Positions 55,708 to 64,000 of a stretch of 64,000 nt of DNA are shown here, one piece after another. The stretch is from Butyrivibrio sp. Su6 (lineage in GTDB: Bacteria; Bacillota; Clostridia; Lachnospirales; Lachnospiraceae), in NCBI RefSeq assembly GCF_900108105.1, contig NZ_FNUR01000009.1, positions 62,001 through 126,000 of the forward strand, in the 5' to 3' direction. The translations under genes and the position numbers were made by a program. Each line of letters begins with the position of its first letter. Positions within the stretch are counted from its first letter, which is position 1. Under the pieces are notes generated by a model, which did not search any database, was not told where the DNA came from, and saw only the letters and a list, made by a program, of their open reading frames with translations.

Positions 55708-57519
55708 ATGATAACAGTTATACTTACTTGGATCTATGTTTTAGCTACCACATATCTTACAGGATTCTTTTTTCTAAATGCTATTACATCACTTGATTGT
55801 ATGGCTTTTGTGAATTCAAAAGGTGTGTCAAAAAAGTATAAGATCAGATATCAGGAAAGTTATATAGTAGCCGGAATAGTTGTGGTTACTGTATTTGCTC
55901 AGTTTTTGAGTTTATTTGGCGGCGTTGGTCTCATGGCTAACGCCTTCTTGGTTTTGTTTGATATTGCTGTAGCCTTTTACTACAGAAACATATTATTTGA
56001 AGAATTCTATCTCATGAGACATGTTCTTTTAGCAAAAAGAGACTGGTTGTGGTACCTTCTTGTGTTTCTTCTTATGGCTTACGGAACATCTCATGGAATC
56101 ATGCACTATGACTCTGACCTGTATCATGCGCAGGCTATCCACTGGATTGAGAGCGTCGGTATAGTAAAGGGCCTTGGTAATCTCCATTTGAGACTTGCTT
56201 ATAACAGCGCTTCATTTACCCTTTCGGCTTTTTATAGCTTTGCGTTTTTGGGTAAGCAGTCGTTTCACACAATGGCGGGATTTTTTGCACTGCTTTTAGC
56301 GTGGCAGTGTCTTGATATAAAGACTATTGTCAGAAGAAGACAGATCGTTATTTCTGATTTCCCAAGAATTGCAGCGATGTACTATCTTTTTACGATCTTT
56401 GATGAGATGGTAGCGCCTGCATCCGACTATTTTCTCTCAACACTTGTTTTTTACATTATCATCTGCTGCACCGACATGTATGTGAGACATGAAAAGGCTT
56501 TTGTGCCATACATCTTACTTGCAATGGTCGGAATATATGCAGTTACTGTAAAGCTTTCAGCGGCGCCGATGGTTCTTTTGTCAATTATTCCGATCTATAA
56601 ATTGTTCCACAACAGGACAACGGAGAAATCAAAGGCCTTTGGCTTCTCGGTGCTTCTTGCTTTGGTGATAACCATGCCTTTCTTTTGGAGAAATATAGTG
56701 ATCTCAGGCTGGATACTCTATCCTGTCACATTCCTTGATCTCTTTGGCTTTGCATGGGAGATACCAAAAGGCGTTGCCCAGTATGATTCAATGGAGATCA
56801 GGACCTTTGGCCGCGGATATAATGATGTGGAAGCTTTTATGAATGTGCCTTTTTCAGAATGGGTACCTAACTGGTTTGGACAGCTTTCGCTCTTCTATAA
56901 GGCAATGGTGGTGCTTTCAATAATATCGATCGTTATTTATGTTTGCTGCGTCATATATTTTGGAGTGGTAGCAGTAGTATATAAAAAGAAACCTGGCAAG
57001 CTTGTTGGTAACAAAGTATTCGACCTAAGTCGCAGGAGTATGCTTAATCTTGCTGATTTTCTGACACTTAGCGGAACGCTTATCTTATGCCTTGTATTTT
57101 GGTTCTTTAGCGCGCCCCTTATCAGATATGGTATCGTTTATGTTCTTGCGACAATCTCTATAGTTTTTGGAAGAATGATAATATTGCTCTTTCATAAATT
57201 AGAAGAAAATGGCAGCGGGATAAAAGAGATATCTTTTAAAGCGCTGGTTGCTCTTCTTGCCATATGGCTTGTTTACAAGGGAATAAATATAGTTAATGAG
57301 GAAATCCCAAGATTTAATCCAAAGTTCCTTCTTGTTCAGCAGGACTATGGAACCTACGATGTTGATTCCTTTAAGCTTGGAGATAGCACGATATACTATC
57401 CCACAGAAGGAGACCGCGCAGGATATGCGCCATTTCCTGCTGCAACTCATGACCTTACCGGTGAAGTTGAACTTTTGGGAGAGACTATAACTGATGGACT
57501 AAAAAGTGTAGGACAATAA
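55708..57519 (+). CDS. Large polytopic membrane protein, possibly GT-C glycosyltransferase-like
   Basis: This 603-aa protein has about 12-13 hydrophobic segments and a C-terminal soluble end (about 555-603). A first-third motif MHYDSDLYHAQAIHWIESVG, with acidic residues after the first helices, resembles loops of GT-C lipid-sugar transferases and the LIC_10190-type membrane proteins; I cannot prove either. Its place among surface-sugar genes fits a transferase or flippase-like role. AGGAGA precedes the ATG. A very long palindrome follows the stop. Confidence 0.7.
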   Translation: MITVILTWIYVLATTYLTGFFFLNAITSLDCMAFVNSKGVSKKYKIRYQESYIVAGIVVVTVFAQFLSLFGGVGLMANAFLVLFDIAVAFYYRNILFEEFYLMRHVLLAKRDWLWYLLVFLLMAYGTSHGIMHYDSDLYHAQAIHWIESVGIVKGLGNLHLRLAYNSASFTLSAFYSFAFLGKQSFHTMAGFFALLLAWQCLDIKTIVRRRQIVISDFPRIAAMYYLFTIFDEMVAPASDYFLSTLVFYIIICCTDMYVRHEKAFVPYILLAMVGIYAVTVKLSAAPMVLLSIIPIYKLFHNRTTEKSKAFGFSVLLALVITMPFFWRNIVISGWILYPVTFLDLFGFAWEIPKGVAQYDSMEIRTFGRGYNDVEAFMNVPFSEWVPNWFGQLSLFYKAMVVLSIISIVIYVCCVIYFGVVAVVYKKKPGKLVGNKVFDLSRRSMLNLADFLTLSGTLILCLVFWFFSAPLIRYGIVYVLATISIVFGRMIILLFHKLEENGSGIKEISFKALVALLAIWLVYKGINIVNEEIPRFNPKFLLVQQDYGTYDVDSFKLGDSTIYYPTEGDRAGYAPFPAATHDLTGEVELLGETITDGLKSVGQ

Positions 57520-57598
57520 AAAGGCAGACAGTGGGGACGGTTCTTTTGACTTATTGTTCACAATAAGTCAAAAGAACCGTCCCCCACTGTCTGCCTTT
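57520..57598. repeat. REP-like long palindrome acting as bidirectional terminator
   Basis: Two arms of 37-38 nt (AAAGGCAGACAGTGGGGACG and onward through GGTTCTTTTGACTTATTG) are perfect complements except for one bulged C, with a TTCA loop. It lies between converging genes. The core GGGGACGGTTCTTTTGAC is one I associate with dispersed palindromes of Firmicutes near RAYT/IS200-type transposases; that link is from memory. Confidence 0.85.
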
Positions 57599-57601
57599 AT
57601 T

Positions 57602-58036
57602 TTAATTAAACTCACAAGCAATATATGTCTGCCCGTTTGAATCGCTGTAGTAAGAAACTCCAACTGAGGTGAAACAGCTTCGAAGCACATTTTCTTTGTG
57701 CTTGGGCGATAAGAGCCAGGCAAGTACGACGTTCTCAGCCTTGCGCTGATTTTCATTTTCCGCATGGGCCAGATTTTCACCCCGGGTAAAGCCAACTGTA
57801 TACCAGGCTGATCCGCAGGGTCTGATATGCGAAAAACTACTGGCACATTCTTCTGCCCTTATTGTTGCGGCAGCCTCAAGGTCTTCACTGTATGTTAGTG
57901 AAGACAATCCTGCAGCTTCTCTTGCTGCATTTATCTGAGTCAGAATCTCATCCTTCGAAGCAGCCTTCGAGTTTATGGGAATTATCCACATACTCATAAA
58001 AACTATGAGCAGAAATCCACACAGAAATCTTTTCAT
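57602..58036 (-). CDS. Secreted CAP-domain protein
   Basis: This 144-aa protein has a signal peptide (about 1-26, ending SKAAS) and a single CAP/SCP domain: QINAAREAAGLSSLTYSEDL, CASSFSHIRPCGSAWYTVG, GENLAHAENENQRKAENVV, SPKHKENVL and the C-terminal YIACEFN. His residues of the cavity are kept. Bacterial CAP proteins are extracellular, of mostly unknown role. The minus-strand start has only a weak GGGGA site. Stop and palindrome almost touch. Confidence 0.88.
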   Translation of the reverse strand: MKRFLCGFLLIVFMSMWIIPINSKAASKDEILTQINAAREAAGLSSLTYSEDLEAAATIRAEECASSFSHIRPCGSAWYTVGFTRGENLAHAENENQRKAENVVLAWLLSPKHKENVLRSCFTSVGVSYYSDSNGQTYIACEFN

Positions 58037-58169
58037 ATAGTATCCCCGTTTATAAGAACTGAAAATTAATCTTTCCTATAAATGGATGATACTGTAATTA
58101 ATATACGAAAAACCGATTATTAACTGTATTTTAGAGGTTTTAACAGTTTTTTAAGGCAAACGTTTTCGA

Positions 58170-58192
58170 GTTTTATTAAATATTAATAAAAC
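58170..58192. repeat. Perfect A/T palindrome in the CAP-araC gap
   Basis: GTTTTATTAA, three bases, TTAATAAAAC lie in the 208-nt gap between the CAP and araC genes (both minus strand). It could be an operator or the araC terminator. Confidence 0.45.
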
Positions 58193-58244
58193 GTTAATTA
58201 TATTTTTATTTTTAGGATTAAACTCCATAACACAAGCTCTTGTA

Positions 58245-59105
58245 TCACTTCCACTGGGATCTGTACTCCATAGGACTTATCCCTTCAATCTGTTTAAAGA
58301 TGCGGGAAAAATAGTAGAGAGGTGAAATGCCGCACTGATTACCGATTTCTTCAACAGAGTCAGAAGAGAATCGAAGGAGTTGTTTGGCGTGGGTTATCCT
58401 GACAGATAATAGGTAGTTGATGATTGACGTTCCAAACTGCTCTTTGAAGCCTCTGGAGAGAGCGTATTTGTTGATCAGGAACTTATCTGCAAGATTATCC
58501 AAGGTGATCTTCTCCTGATAGTGACTATCAAGGTATTCCCTGAGCATGAAAAGAGTCTTGGAATTACTGTTCTCCGGTACTATATCAGGATTCCAGCTAA
58601 AAGACATAATGAATGTAAGAAGGGATGAGAGCCCTTCGTTGATCCTAATATCTCTTATGTAATCATCGGAATAGGCAATAGTCTTTATGCCGTCGAAAAT
58701 CCTTTCGATCTCCTCGGGATCATCGGGATGAAAAATGGGCTGTCCGCCTCTTTCCACGTACTTTAGATAAATAGGAAGAACTACATTTCCATCGAAGTGG
58801 ATCCATTCAAGAGACCACAGATCCTCAGAAGTCCTGTGGGAGTAAGGTTTCTGACAATCGATAAACACGCAGTCTCCTGCCTTTATCTCATATTCGCGGC
58901 CTTCATAATCCAAATATCCGCTCCCTGATCTTATGTAAAAAAACAAAAATGAGGACAGGTTCTGTCTCTTGCTGGTATGTTTTTTCTGAGCCTTTAGAGA
59001 CCCTATTTCCTGCAGGTAAAAAAGGTTGCTTTTTGCGAATTCTGACGGGGTATAAAGGAGTCTGTCAGAGGATACGTATTCGCCTTGAAATAATCTGTTT
59101 TTCAT
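58245..59105 (-). CDS. AraC family transcriptional regulator
   Basis: This 286-aa protein has an N-terminal cupin-like sensing domain (about 1-150, YLDYEGREYEIKAGDCVFID) and a C-terminal pair of helix-turn-helices (LDNLADKFLINKYALSRGFKEQ, then VEEIGNQCGISPLYYFSRIFKQ). Such regulators usually react to sugars. It is divergent from gmd with its own TTGCAT-17-TATACT promoter in the shared gap, so it could control gmd-fcl or the CAP gene. ATG 59105 has GGAG upstream; an earlier start at 59147 lacks support. Confidence 0.9.
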   Translation of the reverse strand: MKNRLFQGEYVSSDRLLYTPSEFAKSNLFYLQEIGSLKAQKKHTSKRQNLSSFLFFYIRSGSGYLDYEGREYEIKAGDCVFIDCQKPYSHRTSEDLWSLEWIHFDGNVVLPIYLKYVERGGQPIFHPDDPEEIERIFDGIKTIAYSDDYIRDIRINEGLSSLLTFIMSFSWNPDIVPENSNSKTLFMLREYLDSHYQEKITLDNLADKFLINKYALSRGFKEQFGTSIINYLLSVRITHAKQLLRFSSDSVEEIGNQCGISPLYYFSRIFKQIEGISPMEYRSQWK

Positions 59106-59136
59106 AATAAAATACTCCATAACAGTGATAATTGCT

Positions 59137-59165
59137 AGTATAAACAACTAATCAAGATAATGCAA
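59137..59165 (-). promoter_or_regulatory. Promoter of the araC-type regulator
   Basis: On the minus strand, TTGCAT, a 17-nt spacer and TATACT lie 32 nt before the start codon. Confidence 0.65.
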
Positions 59166-59208
59166 ATAAAAATCAAGAAAGTGAATTTAAAAGGAGAAAG
59201 CCACGCAA

Positions 59209-59214
59209 TATAAT
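59209..59214 (+). promoter_or_regulatory. Possible -10 of gmd
   Basis: A perfect TATAAT lies 46 nt before the gmd start, but 17 nt upstream there is only TTTAAA. If used, the promoter may need an activator. Confidence 0.4.
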
Positions 59215-59260
59215 AGCATAGAAAAATGCAAATAATTGTTTTGAATTGAAAGGAAAACTT

Positions 59261-60352
59261 ATGGCAAAAAAAGCTTTAATAACAGGTATAACAGGACAGG
59301 ATGGTTCATATCTTGCAGAGTTTCTTTTGGAAAAAGGATATGACGTTCACGGTATAATCAGAAGATCATCTGTAGATTACAGAGAAAGAATTGCTCACCT
59401 TGAAGGTCAGCCTCATTTCCACCTTCATTATGGCGATCTTGGCGATTCAATGAGCATTCTTGGTGTTGTAGGAAAGGTTCGTCCTGACGAGATCTACAAC
59501 CTGGCTGCACAGTCACACGTTCAGGTTTCTTTTGACTCACCTGAGTTCACTGCTGATGTAGACGCAACAGGTGTCCTTAGAGTATTAGAGGCTGTTCGTC
59601 AGTGCGGTCTTGCTGATACTTGCCGTATCTACCAGGCTTCAACTTCAGAACTTTACGGAAAGGTTGAGGAAGTTCCTCAGAATGAAAAGACTCCTTTCCA
59701 TCCATATAGCCCATATGCTGTAGCTAAGCTCTACGGCTACTGGATCGTAAAAGAGTACAGAGAAGCTTACAACATGTTCTGCTGCTCAGGTATTCTTTTC
59801 AATCACGAGTCAGAGAGAAGAGGAGAGACTTTCGTAACACGTAAGATCACTCTTGCTGCATCAAGAATCGCACAGGGCAAACAGGACAAGCTTTATCTTG
59901 GAAATCTTTCAAGTCTTCGTGACTGGGGATATGCTAAGGATTATGTAGAGTGTATGTGGCTTATCCTTCAGAATGACAAGCCTGAAGACTTCGTTATCGC
60001 AACAGGTGTTCAGCACTCAGTTAGAGAGTTTGCACAGCTTGCATTCCACTATGCTGGTATCGAGCTTGAGTTCAAGGGCGAAGGCGCAGACGAGAAGGGT
60101 TATGACAAGGCAACAGGTAAGGTTCTTGTAGAGGTTTCACCTGATTTCTACAGACCTACAGACGTTGTTAACCTTTGGGGTGATCCTACAAAGGCAAAAG
60201 AGAAACTTCACTGGAATCCACAGTCAACATCTTTCGAAGACCTTGTAAGAATCATGGTTGAGCATGATATGGCCAAGGTTGCTGTTGAGAGAGCCAATGA
60301 GCATGTTGAATTTAACCTTGCAGAGTTCCTTGAAAAAGGTATTGATAAATAA
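59261..60352 (+). CDS. gmd: GDP-mannose 4,6-dehydratase
   Basis: This 363-aa extended SDR enzyme has [20 protein letters not shown] (NADP loop), [19 protein letters not shown], the active-site [18 protein letters not shown] and [10 protein letters not shown] (YxxxK), and [18 protein letters not shown]. It makes GDP-4-keto-6-deoxymannose. fcl follows after 20 bases, so together they make GDP-L-fucose. ATG 59261 has AAAGGA; an earlier ATG at 59246 would place that site in the gene. Confidence 0.97.
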   Translation: MAKKALITGITGQDGSYLAEFLLEKGYDVHGIIRRSSVDYRERIAHLEGQPHFHLHYGDLGDSMSILGVVGKVRPDEIYNLAAQSHVQVSFDSPEFTADVDATGVLRVLEAVRQCGLADTCRIYQASTSELYGKVEEVPQNEKTPFHPYSPYAVAKLYGYWIVKEYREAYNMFCCSGILFNHESERRGETFVTRKITLAASRIAQGKQDKLYLGNLSSLRDWGYAKDYVECMWLILQNDKPEDFVIATGVQHSVREFAQLAFHYAGIELEFKGEGADEKGYDKATGKVLVEVSPDFYRPTDVVNLWGDPTKAKEKLHWNPQSTSFEDLVRIMVEHDMAKVAVERANEHVEFNLAEFLEKGIDK

Positions 60353-60372
60353 TTAAAAGAAGGTAAAAAACA

Positions 60373-61317
60373 ATGATGGATTTTGATGCTAAGATTTATG
60401 TAGCAGGTCACAGAGGAATGGTTGGATCAGCCATTGTCAGAGAACTGCACAGACAGGGATATTTTAATATCGTTACAAGAACTCACAAAGAGCTTGACCT
60501 TACAAGACAGGATGAGGTTGAAAAGTTCTTTGCAGAAGAGAAACCTGAGTACGTATTCCTTGCAGCTGCTAAGGTTGGTGGAATCATGGGTAACTCAGAG
60601 GCCCTTGCAGATTTCATGTATGAGAACATGATCCTTGAGATGAACGTTATCCACTCAGCATGGAAGAACAACTGCAAAAAGGTTGAGTTCCTTGGATCAT
60701 CATGTATTTATCCAAGAATGGCTCCACAGCCTATGAAAGAGGACTGTCTTCTTACATCAGAGCTTGAGAAGACAAATGAGGCATATGCCCTTGCTAAGAT
60801 CTCAGGACTTAAGTACTGCGAGTATCTGAACAAGCAGTATGGAACTGACTATATCTCAGTTATGCCTACAAACCTCTACGGACCAAATGATAACTATCAT
60901 CCAACTCACTCACACGTGCTTCCTGCCCTTATCCGTCGTTTCCACGAGGCAAAAGAGCAGAATCTTCCTTACGTTACATGTTGGGGAGACGGAAGCCCAC
61001 TTAGAGAGTTCCTTTATGTAGATGACCTTGCTAACCTGTGTGTATTCCTTATGAATAACTACAGTGGCAACGAGACTGTCAATGCAGGAACAGGAAAAGA
61101 GCTGACAATCAAGCAGCTTACTGAGAAAGTAGCCAAGATCATTGGTTACACAGGAGAGATAAGATGGGATCCTTCAAAGCCAAACGGCACACCAAGAAAG
61201 CTTCTTGATGTATCAAAGGCCAAGAACCTTGGATGGACCTACAAGACAGAACTTGATGATGGTATCAAGCTTGCTTACGAGGATTTCCTTAACAATCCTA
61301 TGCGCGCAGAAAGATAA
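60373..61317 (+). CDS. fcl: GDP-L-fucose synthase
   Basis: This 314-aa epimerase/reductase has VAGHRGMVGSAIVREL (NADPH loop), AAAKVGGIMGN, FLGSSCIYPRMAPQPMKE and YALAKISGLKYCEYL (YxxxK), all typical of Fcl/WcaG. It turns the Gmd product into GDP-L-fucose. AAGG precedes the ATG and a strong terminator follows, so gmd-fcl is a two-gene unit. Confidence 0.97.
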   Translation: MMDFDAKIYVAGHRGMVGSAIVRELHRQGYFNIVTRTHKELDLTRQDEVEKFFAEEKPEYVFLAAAKVGGIMGNSEALADFMYENMILEMNVIHSAWKNNCKKVEFLGSSCIYPRMAPQPMKEDCLLTSELEKTNEAYALAKISGLKYCEYLNKQYGTDYISVMPTNLYGPNDNYHPTHSHVLPALIRRFHEAKEQNLPYVTCWGDGSPLREFLYVDDLANLCVFLMNNYSGNETVNAGTGKELTIKQLTEKVAKIIGYTGEIRWDPSKPNGTPRKLLDVSKAKNLGWTYKTELDDGIKLAYEDFLNNPMRAER

Positions 61318-61334
61318 TAAATATGCAGATTTTG

Positions 61335-61361
61335 AAAACCCGCCTCACTGGCGGGTTTTTT
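61335..61361 (+). terminator. Terminator after gmd-fcl
   Basis: AAAACCCGCC and GGCGGGTTTT pair around a five-base loop, with the T run inside and after the right arm. Confidence 0.93.
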
Positions 61362-61471
61362 AGTCCAATAAAGGCCACAGGTTGAAAGACCATAGCTTTA
61401 AGTGTAAAATACTGAATAGAATTGCGCTTAGTATGCGCTGATAATTTATTTATAAGGTGGGAGTAGATAGA

Positions 61472-62404
61472 ATGGGACTGTTAAGTGTTATAGTGCCTTG
61501 CTATAACGAAGAGGAGAACATTGTTGATTTCTACAATGAGGTATTGAAGAACGAAGCTTATTTCAAAGGTCATGATGTTGACTTTGAATTTATCTATGTT
61601 AATGACGGCTCTAAGGATAAGACTGTTGAAAAGGTAAAAGAACTTGCGGCTAAGGATGAGAGAGTTCATCTCATTAACTTTTCCAGAAACTTTGGAAAAG
61701 AGCCTGCTATGTACGCGGGACTTGAAAAGTCTAAGGGCGACTACGTTGCCATCATGGACTGTGATCTTCAGGATCCACCGGCTCTTTTGCCACAGATGTA
61801 CGAGGCTATTGTCAATGAGGGGTATGACAGCGTAGCCACCAGAAGAGTAGACAGAAAGGGCGAGCCACCTATCAGATCATTCTTTGCAAGGATGTTCTAC
61901 AAACTTATCAACAAGGTTTCAAAAACCGAGATCGTTGATGGAGCAAGAGATTACAGGCTCATGACCAGACAGTTTGTGGATGCCATCCTTTCAATGAAGG
62001 AATATAACAGATTCTCCAAAGGTATCTTTGGCTGGGTTGGATTTAAGAATAAGTGGATAGAATTTGAAAATATCGAGCGTATGAAGGGCGAAACAAAGTG
62101 GTCCTTCTGGAAGCTTTTTGTTTACGCACTTGATGGAATTGTGGCATTCTCAACAGTTCCTCTTGCGTTTGCATCACTTATAGGAGTTTTGTTCTGTGTG
62201 CTGGCTTTCTTCTTTATCATTTTTACGATTGTAAGAAAATCCCTTTACGGAGATCCTACAAGTGGATGGCCATCACTTGTTTGTATCATTTTGCTTGTAA
62301 GCGGAGTACAGCTCTTTTGTATAGGAATTGTGGGCCAGTATCTTTCAAAGACATACCTTGAGGTTAAAAAGCGCCCACTATACATAGTAAAAGAGGAAAT
62401 TTGA
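61472..62404 (+). CDS. Family 2 glycosyltransferase with two C-terminal membrane helices (GtrB-like)
   Basis: This 310-aa protein has a GT-A domain (SVIVPCYNEEENI, YVNDGSKDKT, MDCDLQDPP with the DxD metal site, RKGEPPIRSFFARMFY) and two transmembrane helices near residues 230-290. This GtrB/DPM1-type build transfers a sugar from a nucleotide to undecaprenyl phosphate. The sugar is not readable. ATG 61472 follows GGTGGGAG; a GTG at 61457 is possible. The TGA overlaps the next ATG by one base. Confidence 0.92.
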   Translation: MGLLSVIVPCYNEEENIVDFYNEVLKNEAYFKGHDVDFEFIYVNDGSKDKTVEKVKELAAKDERVHLINFSRNFGKEPAMYAGLEKSKGDYVAIMDCDLQDPPALLPQMYEAIVNEGYDSVATRRVDRKGEPPIRSFFARMFYKLINKVSKTEIVDGARDYRLMTRQFVDAILSMKEYNRFSKGIFGWVGFKNKWIEFENIERMKGETKWSFWKLFVYALDGIVAFSTVPLAFASLIGVLFCVLAFFFIIFTIVRKSLYGDPTSGWPSLVCIILLVSGVQLFCIGIVGQYLSKTYLEVKKRPLYIVKEEI

Positions 62405-63153
62405 TGGTCAGTATTGTAGTTCCTGTTTATAATGCAAAAAAATATATAAAAGACTGTATAGACATGGTGTGCGCCCAGACCTATAAGGATTGGGAGCTTA
62501 TACTGGTAGACGATGCGTCAAGGGATGGAAGTGCCGATTACATCGAAGAGCTTATCTCTTCCATGGGTAAAAGAATCCGTCTCATCAGGAAAGAAAAAAA
62601 TGAAGGTGCAGCAGCAGCCAGAAATACCGGTATCGATGCTTCGGCTGGGAGATACATTGCTTTCCTTGATGCCGACGATGTCTGGAAACCGGAGAAGCTG
62701 GAAAAAGAGATAGCATTCATGGAAGAAACCGGCGCAGCCTTTGCTTTCCATTCCTATGAGTTTGGAGATGAGAACGCCAAACCTACAGGCAAAGTTGTAA
62801 AGGTTCCAAAGGAGCTTACCTTTAGAAAGGCTCTTTCCAGAACAATCATTTTTACTACAACTGTTATGTTTGATACAGAAAAAATAGATATGGAGATAAT
62901 CCATATGCCCCAGGTTCCAAGTGAGGACACAGCTACCTGGTGGAGAATACTAAAGAGCGGCATTACCGCTTACGGCCTTAATGAGAATCTTGCTATTTAC
63001 AGAAGGCCTGCCAAATCTCTTTCTTCCAATAAACTTGTTGCAGTTGAGAGAATTTGGTTTTTGTATAGAAACATTGCTAATTTATCAGTCTTGGAATCAA
63101 TATTTTATTTTGGAGGATGGGCGGTAAGAGCTACACTTAGAAGGCTCTTTTGA
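62404..63153 (+). CDS. Family 2 glycosyltransferase (polysaccharide synthesis)
   Basis: This 249-aa GT-A enzyme has VSIVVPVYNAKKYI, LVDDASRDGSADYIEE, AAARNTGIDASAGRYIAFLD and AFLDADDVWKPEKLE (DxD), typical of soluble GT2 enzymes building capsule or exopolysaccharide repeats. A C-terminal ALWRRLF-like basic/hydrophobic end may touch the membrane. It is translationally coupled to the previous gene and followed after 18 bases by a glycosylphosphotransferase. Confidence 0.9.
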   Translation: MVSIVVPVYNAKKYIKDCIDMVCAQTYKDWELILVDDASRDGSADYIEELISSMGKRIRLIRKEKNEGAAAARNTGIDASAGRYIAFLDADDVWKPEKLEKEIAFMEETGAAFAFHSYEFGDENAKPTGKVVKVPKELTFRKALSRTIIFTTTVMFDTEKIDMEIIHMPQVPSEDTATWWRILKSGITAYGLNENLAIYRRPAKSLSSNKLVAVERIWFLYRNIANLSVLESIFYFGGWAVRATLRRLF

Positions 63154-63171
63154 TCGCTAAAAGGGGAATTT

Positions 63172-64000
63172 ATGAAACATGTGGAATCAGTGAAGAGAAT
63201 CCTTGTGCTGTTTTTGGGATTTATCGGATTAAGTATGCAGACTGCTGTGTACGCATGGTTTTGGTTTAGCACATATTATCCTATAGTTTCTTCTACTCGT
63301 ATCAGTGTCGACGGATACAATTTAGGTAGTGGATTAAAACTGTATTTTCGTGGACATCTGTTGATTCTGGCAATATATTTTGTATTGCTTTTATTCTTCT
63401 CAAATACATACGGCGGTCTTAAGATTGGATATCTTAAGCCCATGGATGTGTTCTTTTCACAGATTTTCGCGCTGTTTATGGTGAATTTCATCTCATATTT
63501 CCAGATTGCCCTTTTGAGAAACTGGCTGGTAAAAGTTGTCCCAATGGTTGAGATATTTGTGATCCAGCTCATTATTTCTTTTGCCTGGGCATATATCACC
63601 AACGCCATATATATGGCCATATTCCCGCCAAGAGAGCTCCTTCTTATAAGCGGTGAGTACTCCGTTGATGATATTGTGACCAAGTTCAATTCCAGGAAAG
63701 ATAAATACCACATCAAAAAGAAAATGAACATTGATGAGGGTATCGACAAAATATATGCAGAGTGTCTGGGTGATTACGACGGAGTGATCATCTGGGATGT
63801 ACCAAGCAAGTTCAGAAACGGTCTTGTAAAGTACTGCTATGGCAACAATATTCGCATATATGTAATGCCAAAGATAACAGATGTTCTCTTAAAAGGCTCA
63901 TCACAGCTTCATTTGTTTGATACACCTGTGCTGCTCCTTAGAGAATATGCCATAAAGATTGAGCAGAGAGCTATAAAGAGATTTTTTGACATTATCATTT
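63172..64000 (+). CDS. Exopolysaccharide polyprenyl glycosylphosphotransferase, N-terminal part (cut by window end)
   Basis: The frame opens with ATG 63172 (after AAGGGGAA) and stays open to the window end, about 276 residues. It has about four or five N-terminal transmembrane helices, then a soluble Rossmann-like part (about 160-265). The last visible residues, RAIKRFFDIII, are the start of the bacterial sugar transferase domain of WbaP/CpsE-type enzymes. These begin polysaccharide repeats by loading a sugar phosphate on undecaprenyl phosphate. The catalytic part lies beyond the window. Confidence 0.88.
   Translation, partial: MKHVESVKRILVLFLGFIGLSMQTAVYAWFWFSTYYPIVSSTRISVDGYNLGSGLKLYFRGHLLILAIYFVLLLFFSNTYGGLKIGYLKPMDVFFSQIFALFMVNFISYFQIALLRNWLVKVVPMVEIFVIQLIISFAWAYITNAIYMAIFPPRELLLISGEYSVDDIVTKFNSRKDKYHIKKKMNIDEGIDKIYAECLGDYDGVIIWDVPSKFRNGLVKYCYGNNIRIYVMPKITDVLLKGSSQLHLFDTPVLLLREYAIKIEQRAIKRFFDIII

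Overview
The window looks like chromosomal DNA of a motile, anaerobic Gram-positive bacterium of the Lachnospiraceae (Clostridia). Butyrivibrio or a close relative is my best guess, from overall protein character, not from a search. The basis is an AT-rich genome with strong Shine-Dalgarno sites and some TTG/GTG starts, a CIRCE/HrcA heat-shock operon, a type III glutamine synthetase, a DUF6465-type Lys/Ala-rich protein, Bacillus-like gene orders (yrzL-yrrK-yrzB...yrrL-yrrM-yrrO; mbl-flhO-flhP; comFC-yvyF; cdaA-cdaR-glmM), a LexA-type SOS box and sigma-D type flagellar promoters. Coding density is high: no gap without a gene exceeds about 300 bases. No rRNA, CRISPR array, insertion sequence, phage or integrase gene was seen. 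One tRNA (Gln, anticodon CUG) is present.

Layout. 1-5.8 kb: 3' end of mfd, then on the minus strand a U32-like protein of unknown function and an ABC exporter, separated by a 187-nt imperfect palindrome; then an aminotransferase. 5.9-15.8 kb: a histone-like Lys/Ala-rich protein, the CIRCE-controlled hrcA-grpE-dnaK-dnaJ operon, prmA-rsmE, a cysteine desulfurase and thiI. 16-22.9 kb: an HPr-like protein without the active-site His, mtaB, and a housekeeping operon (ireB, ruvX, DUF1292, RNase J, a truncated MltG-like protein, trmR, trhP) rich in tRNA-modification and RNA-turnover functions. 23-28.2 kb: glutamine synthetase III, tRNA-Gln, acyl-ACP thioesterase, an S1-domain protein, a CPBP protease and a YjfB-type motility protein on the minus strand. 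28.5-36 kb: a CdaR-type regulator, ftsE-ftsX, an M23 peptidoglycan hydrolase with coiled coil, a CtpA protease, and a PP2C phosphatase / Ser-Thr kinase / small membrane protein cassette. 36-41 kb: uvrB-uvrA with an SOS box. 41-48 kb: mbl/mreB, flagellar rod/hook genes, recD2, comFC and yvyF. 48-53 kb: two unknown membrane proteins, cdaA-cdaR-glmM and ptsH. 53-64 kb: envelope and polysaccharide genes: a DUF3048 lipoprotein, rfbD, a divergent PAP2 protein, a large polytopic membrane protein, a CAP-domain secreted protein, an AraC regulator, gmd and fcl (GDP-L-fucose), two family 2 glycosyltransferases and the start of a polyprenyl glycosylphosphotransferase cut by the window end.

How the parts work together. 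Proteostasis (HrcA/GrpE/DnaK/DnaJ), tRNA wobble and anticodon-loop modification (ThiI, MtaB, TrmR, TrhP), cell-wall growth and division (FtsEX plus M23 hydrolase, Mbl, GlmM, c-di-AMP synthesis, Ser/Thr phospho-signalling, IreB), motility (FlgF/FlgG/rod-binding protein, YvyF, YjfB) and exopolysaccharide assembly dominate. The most interesting less-explained items are the PP2C-kinase-small membrane protein cassette beside the FtsEX-hydrolase block, the U32-like four-cysteine protein behind a giant palindrome, sigma-D type promoters in front of flgG and yjfB, a probably leaderless recD2, and a very long REP-like hairpin at 57.5 kb. I found no clearly new multi-gene system beyond these; all functions are inferred from sequence alone.
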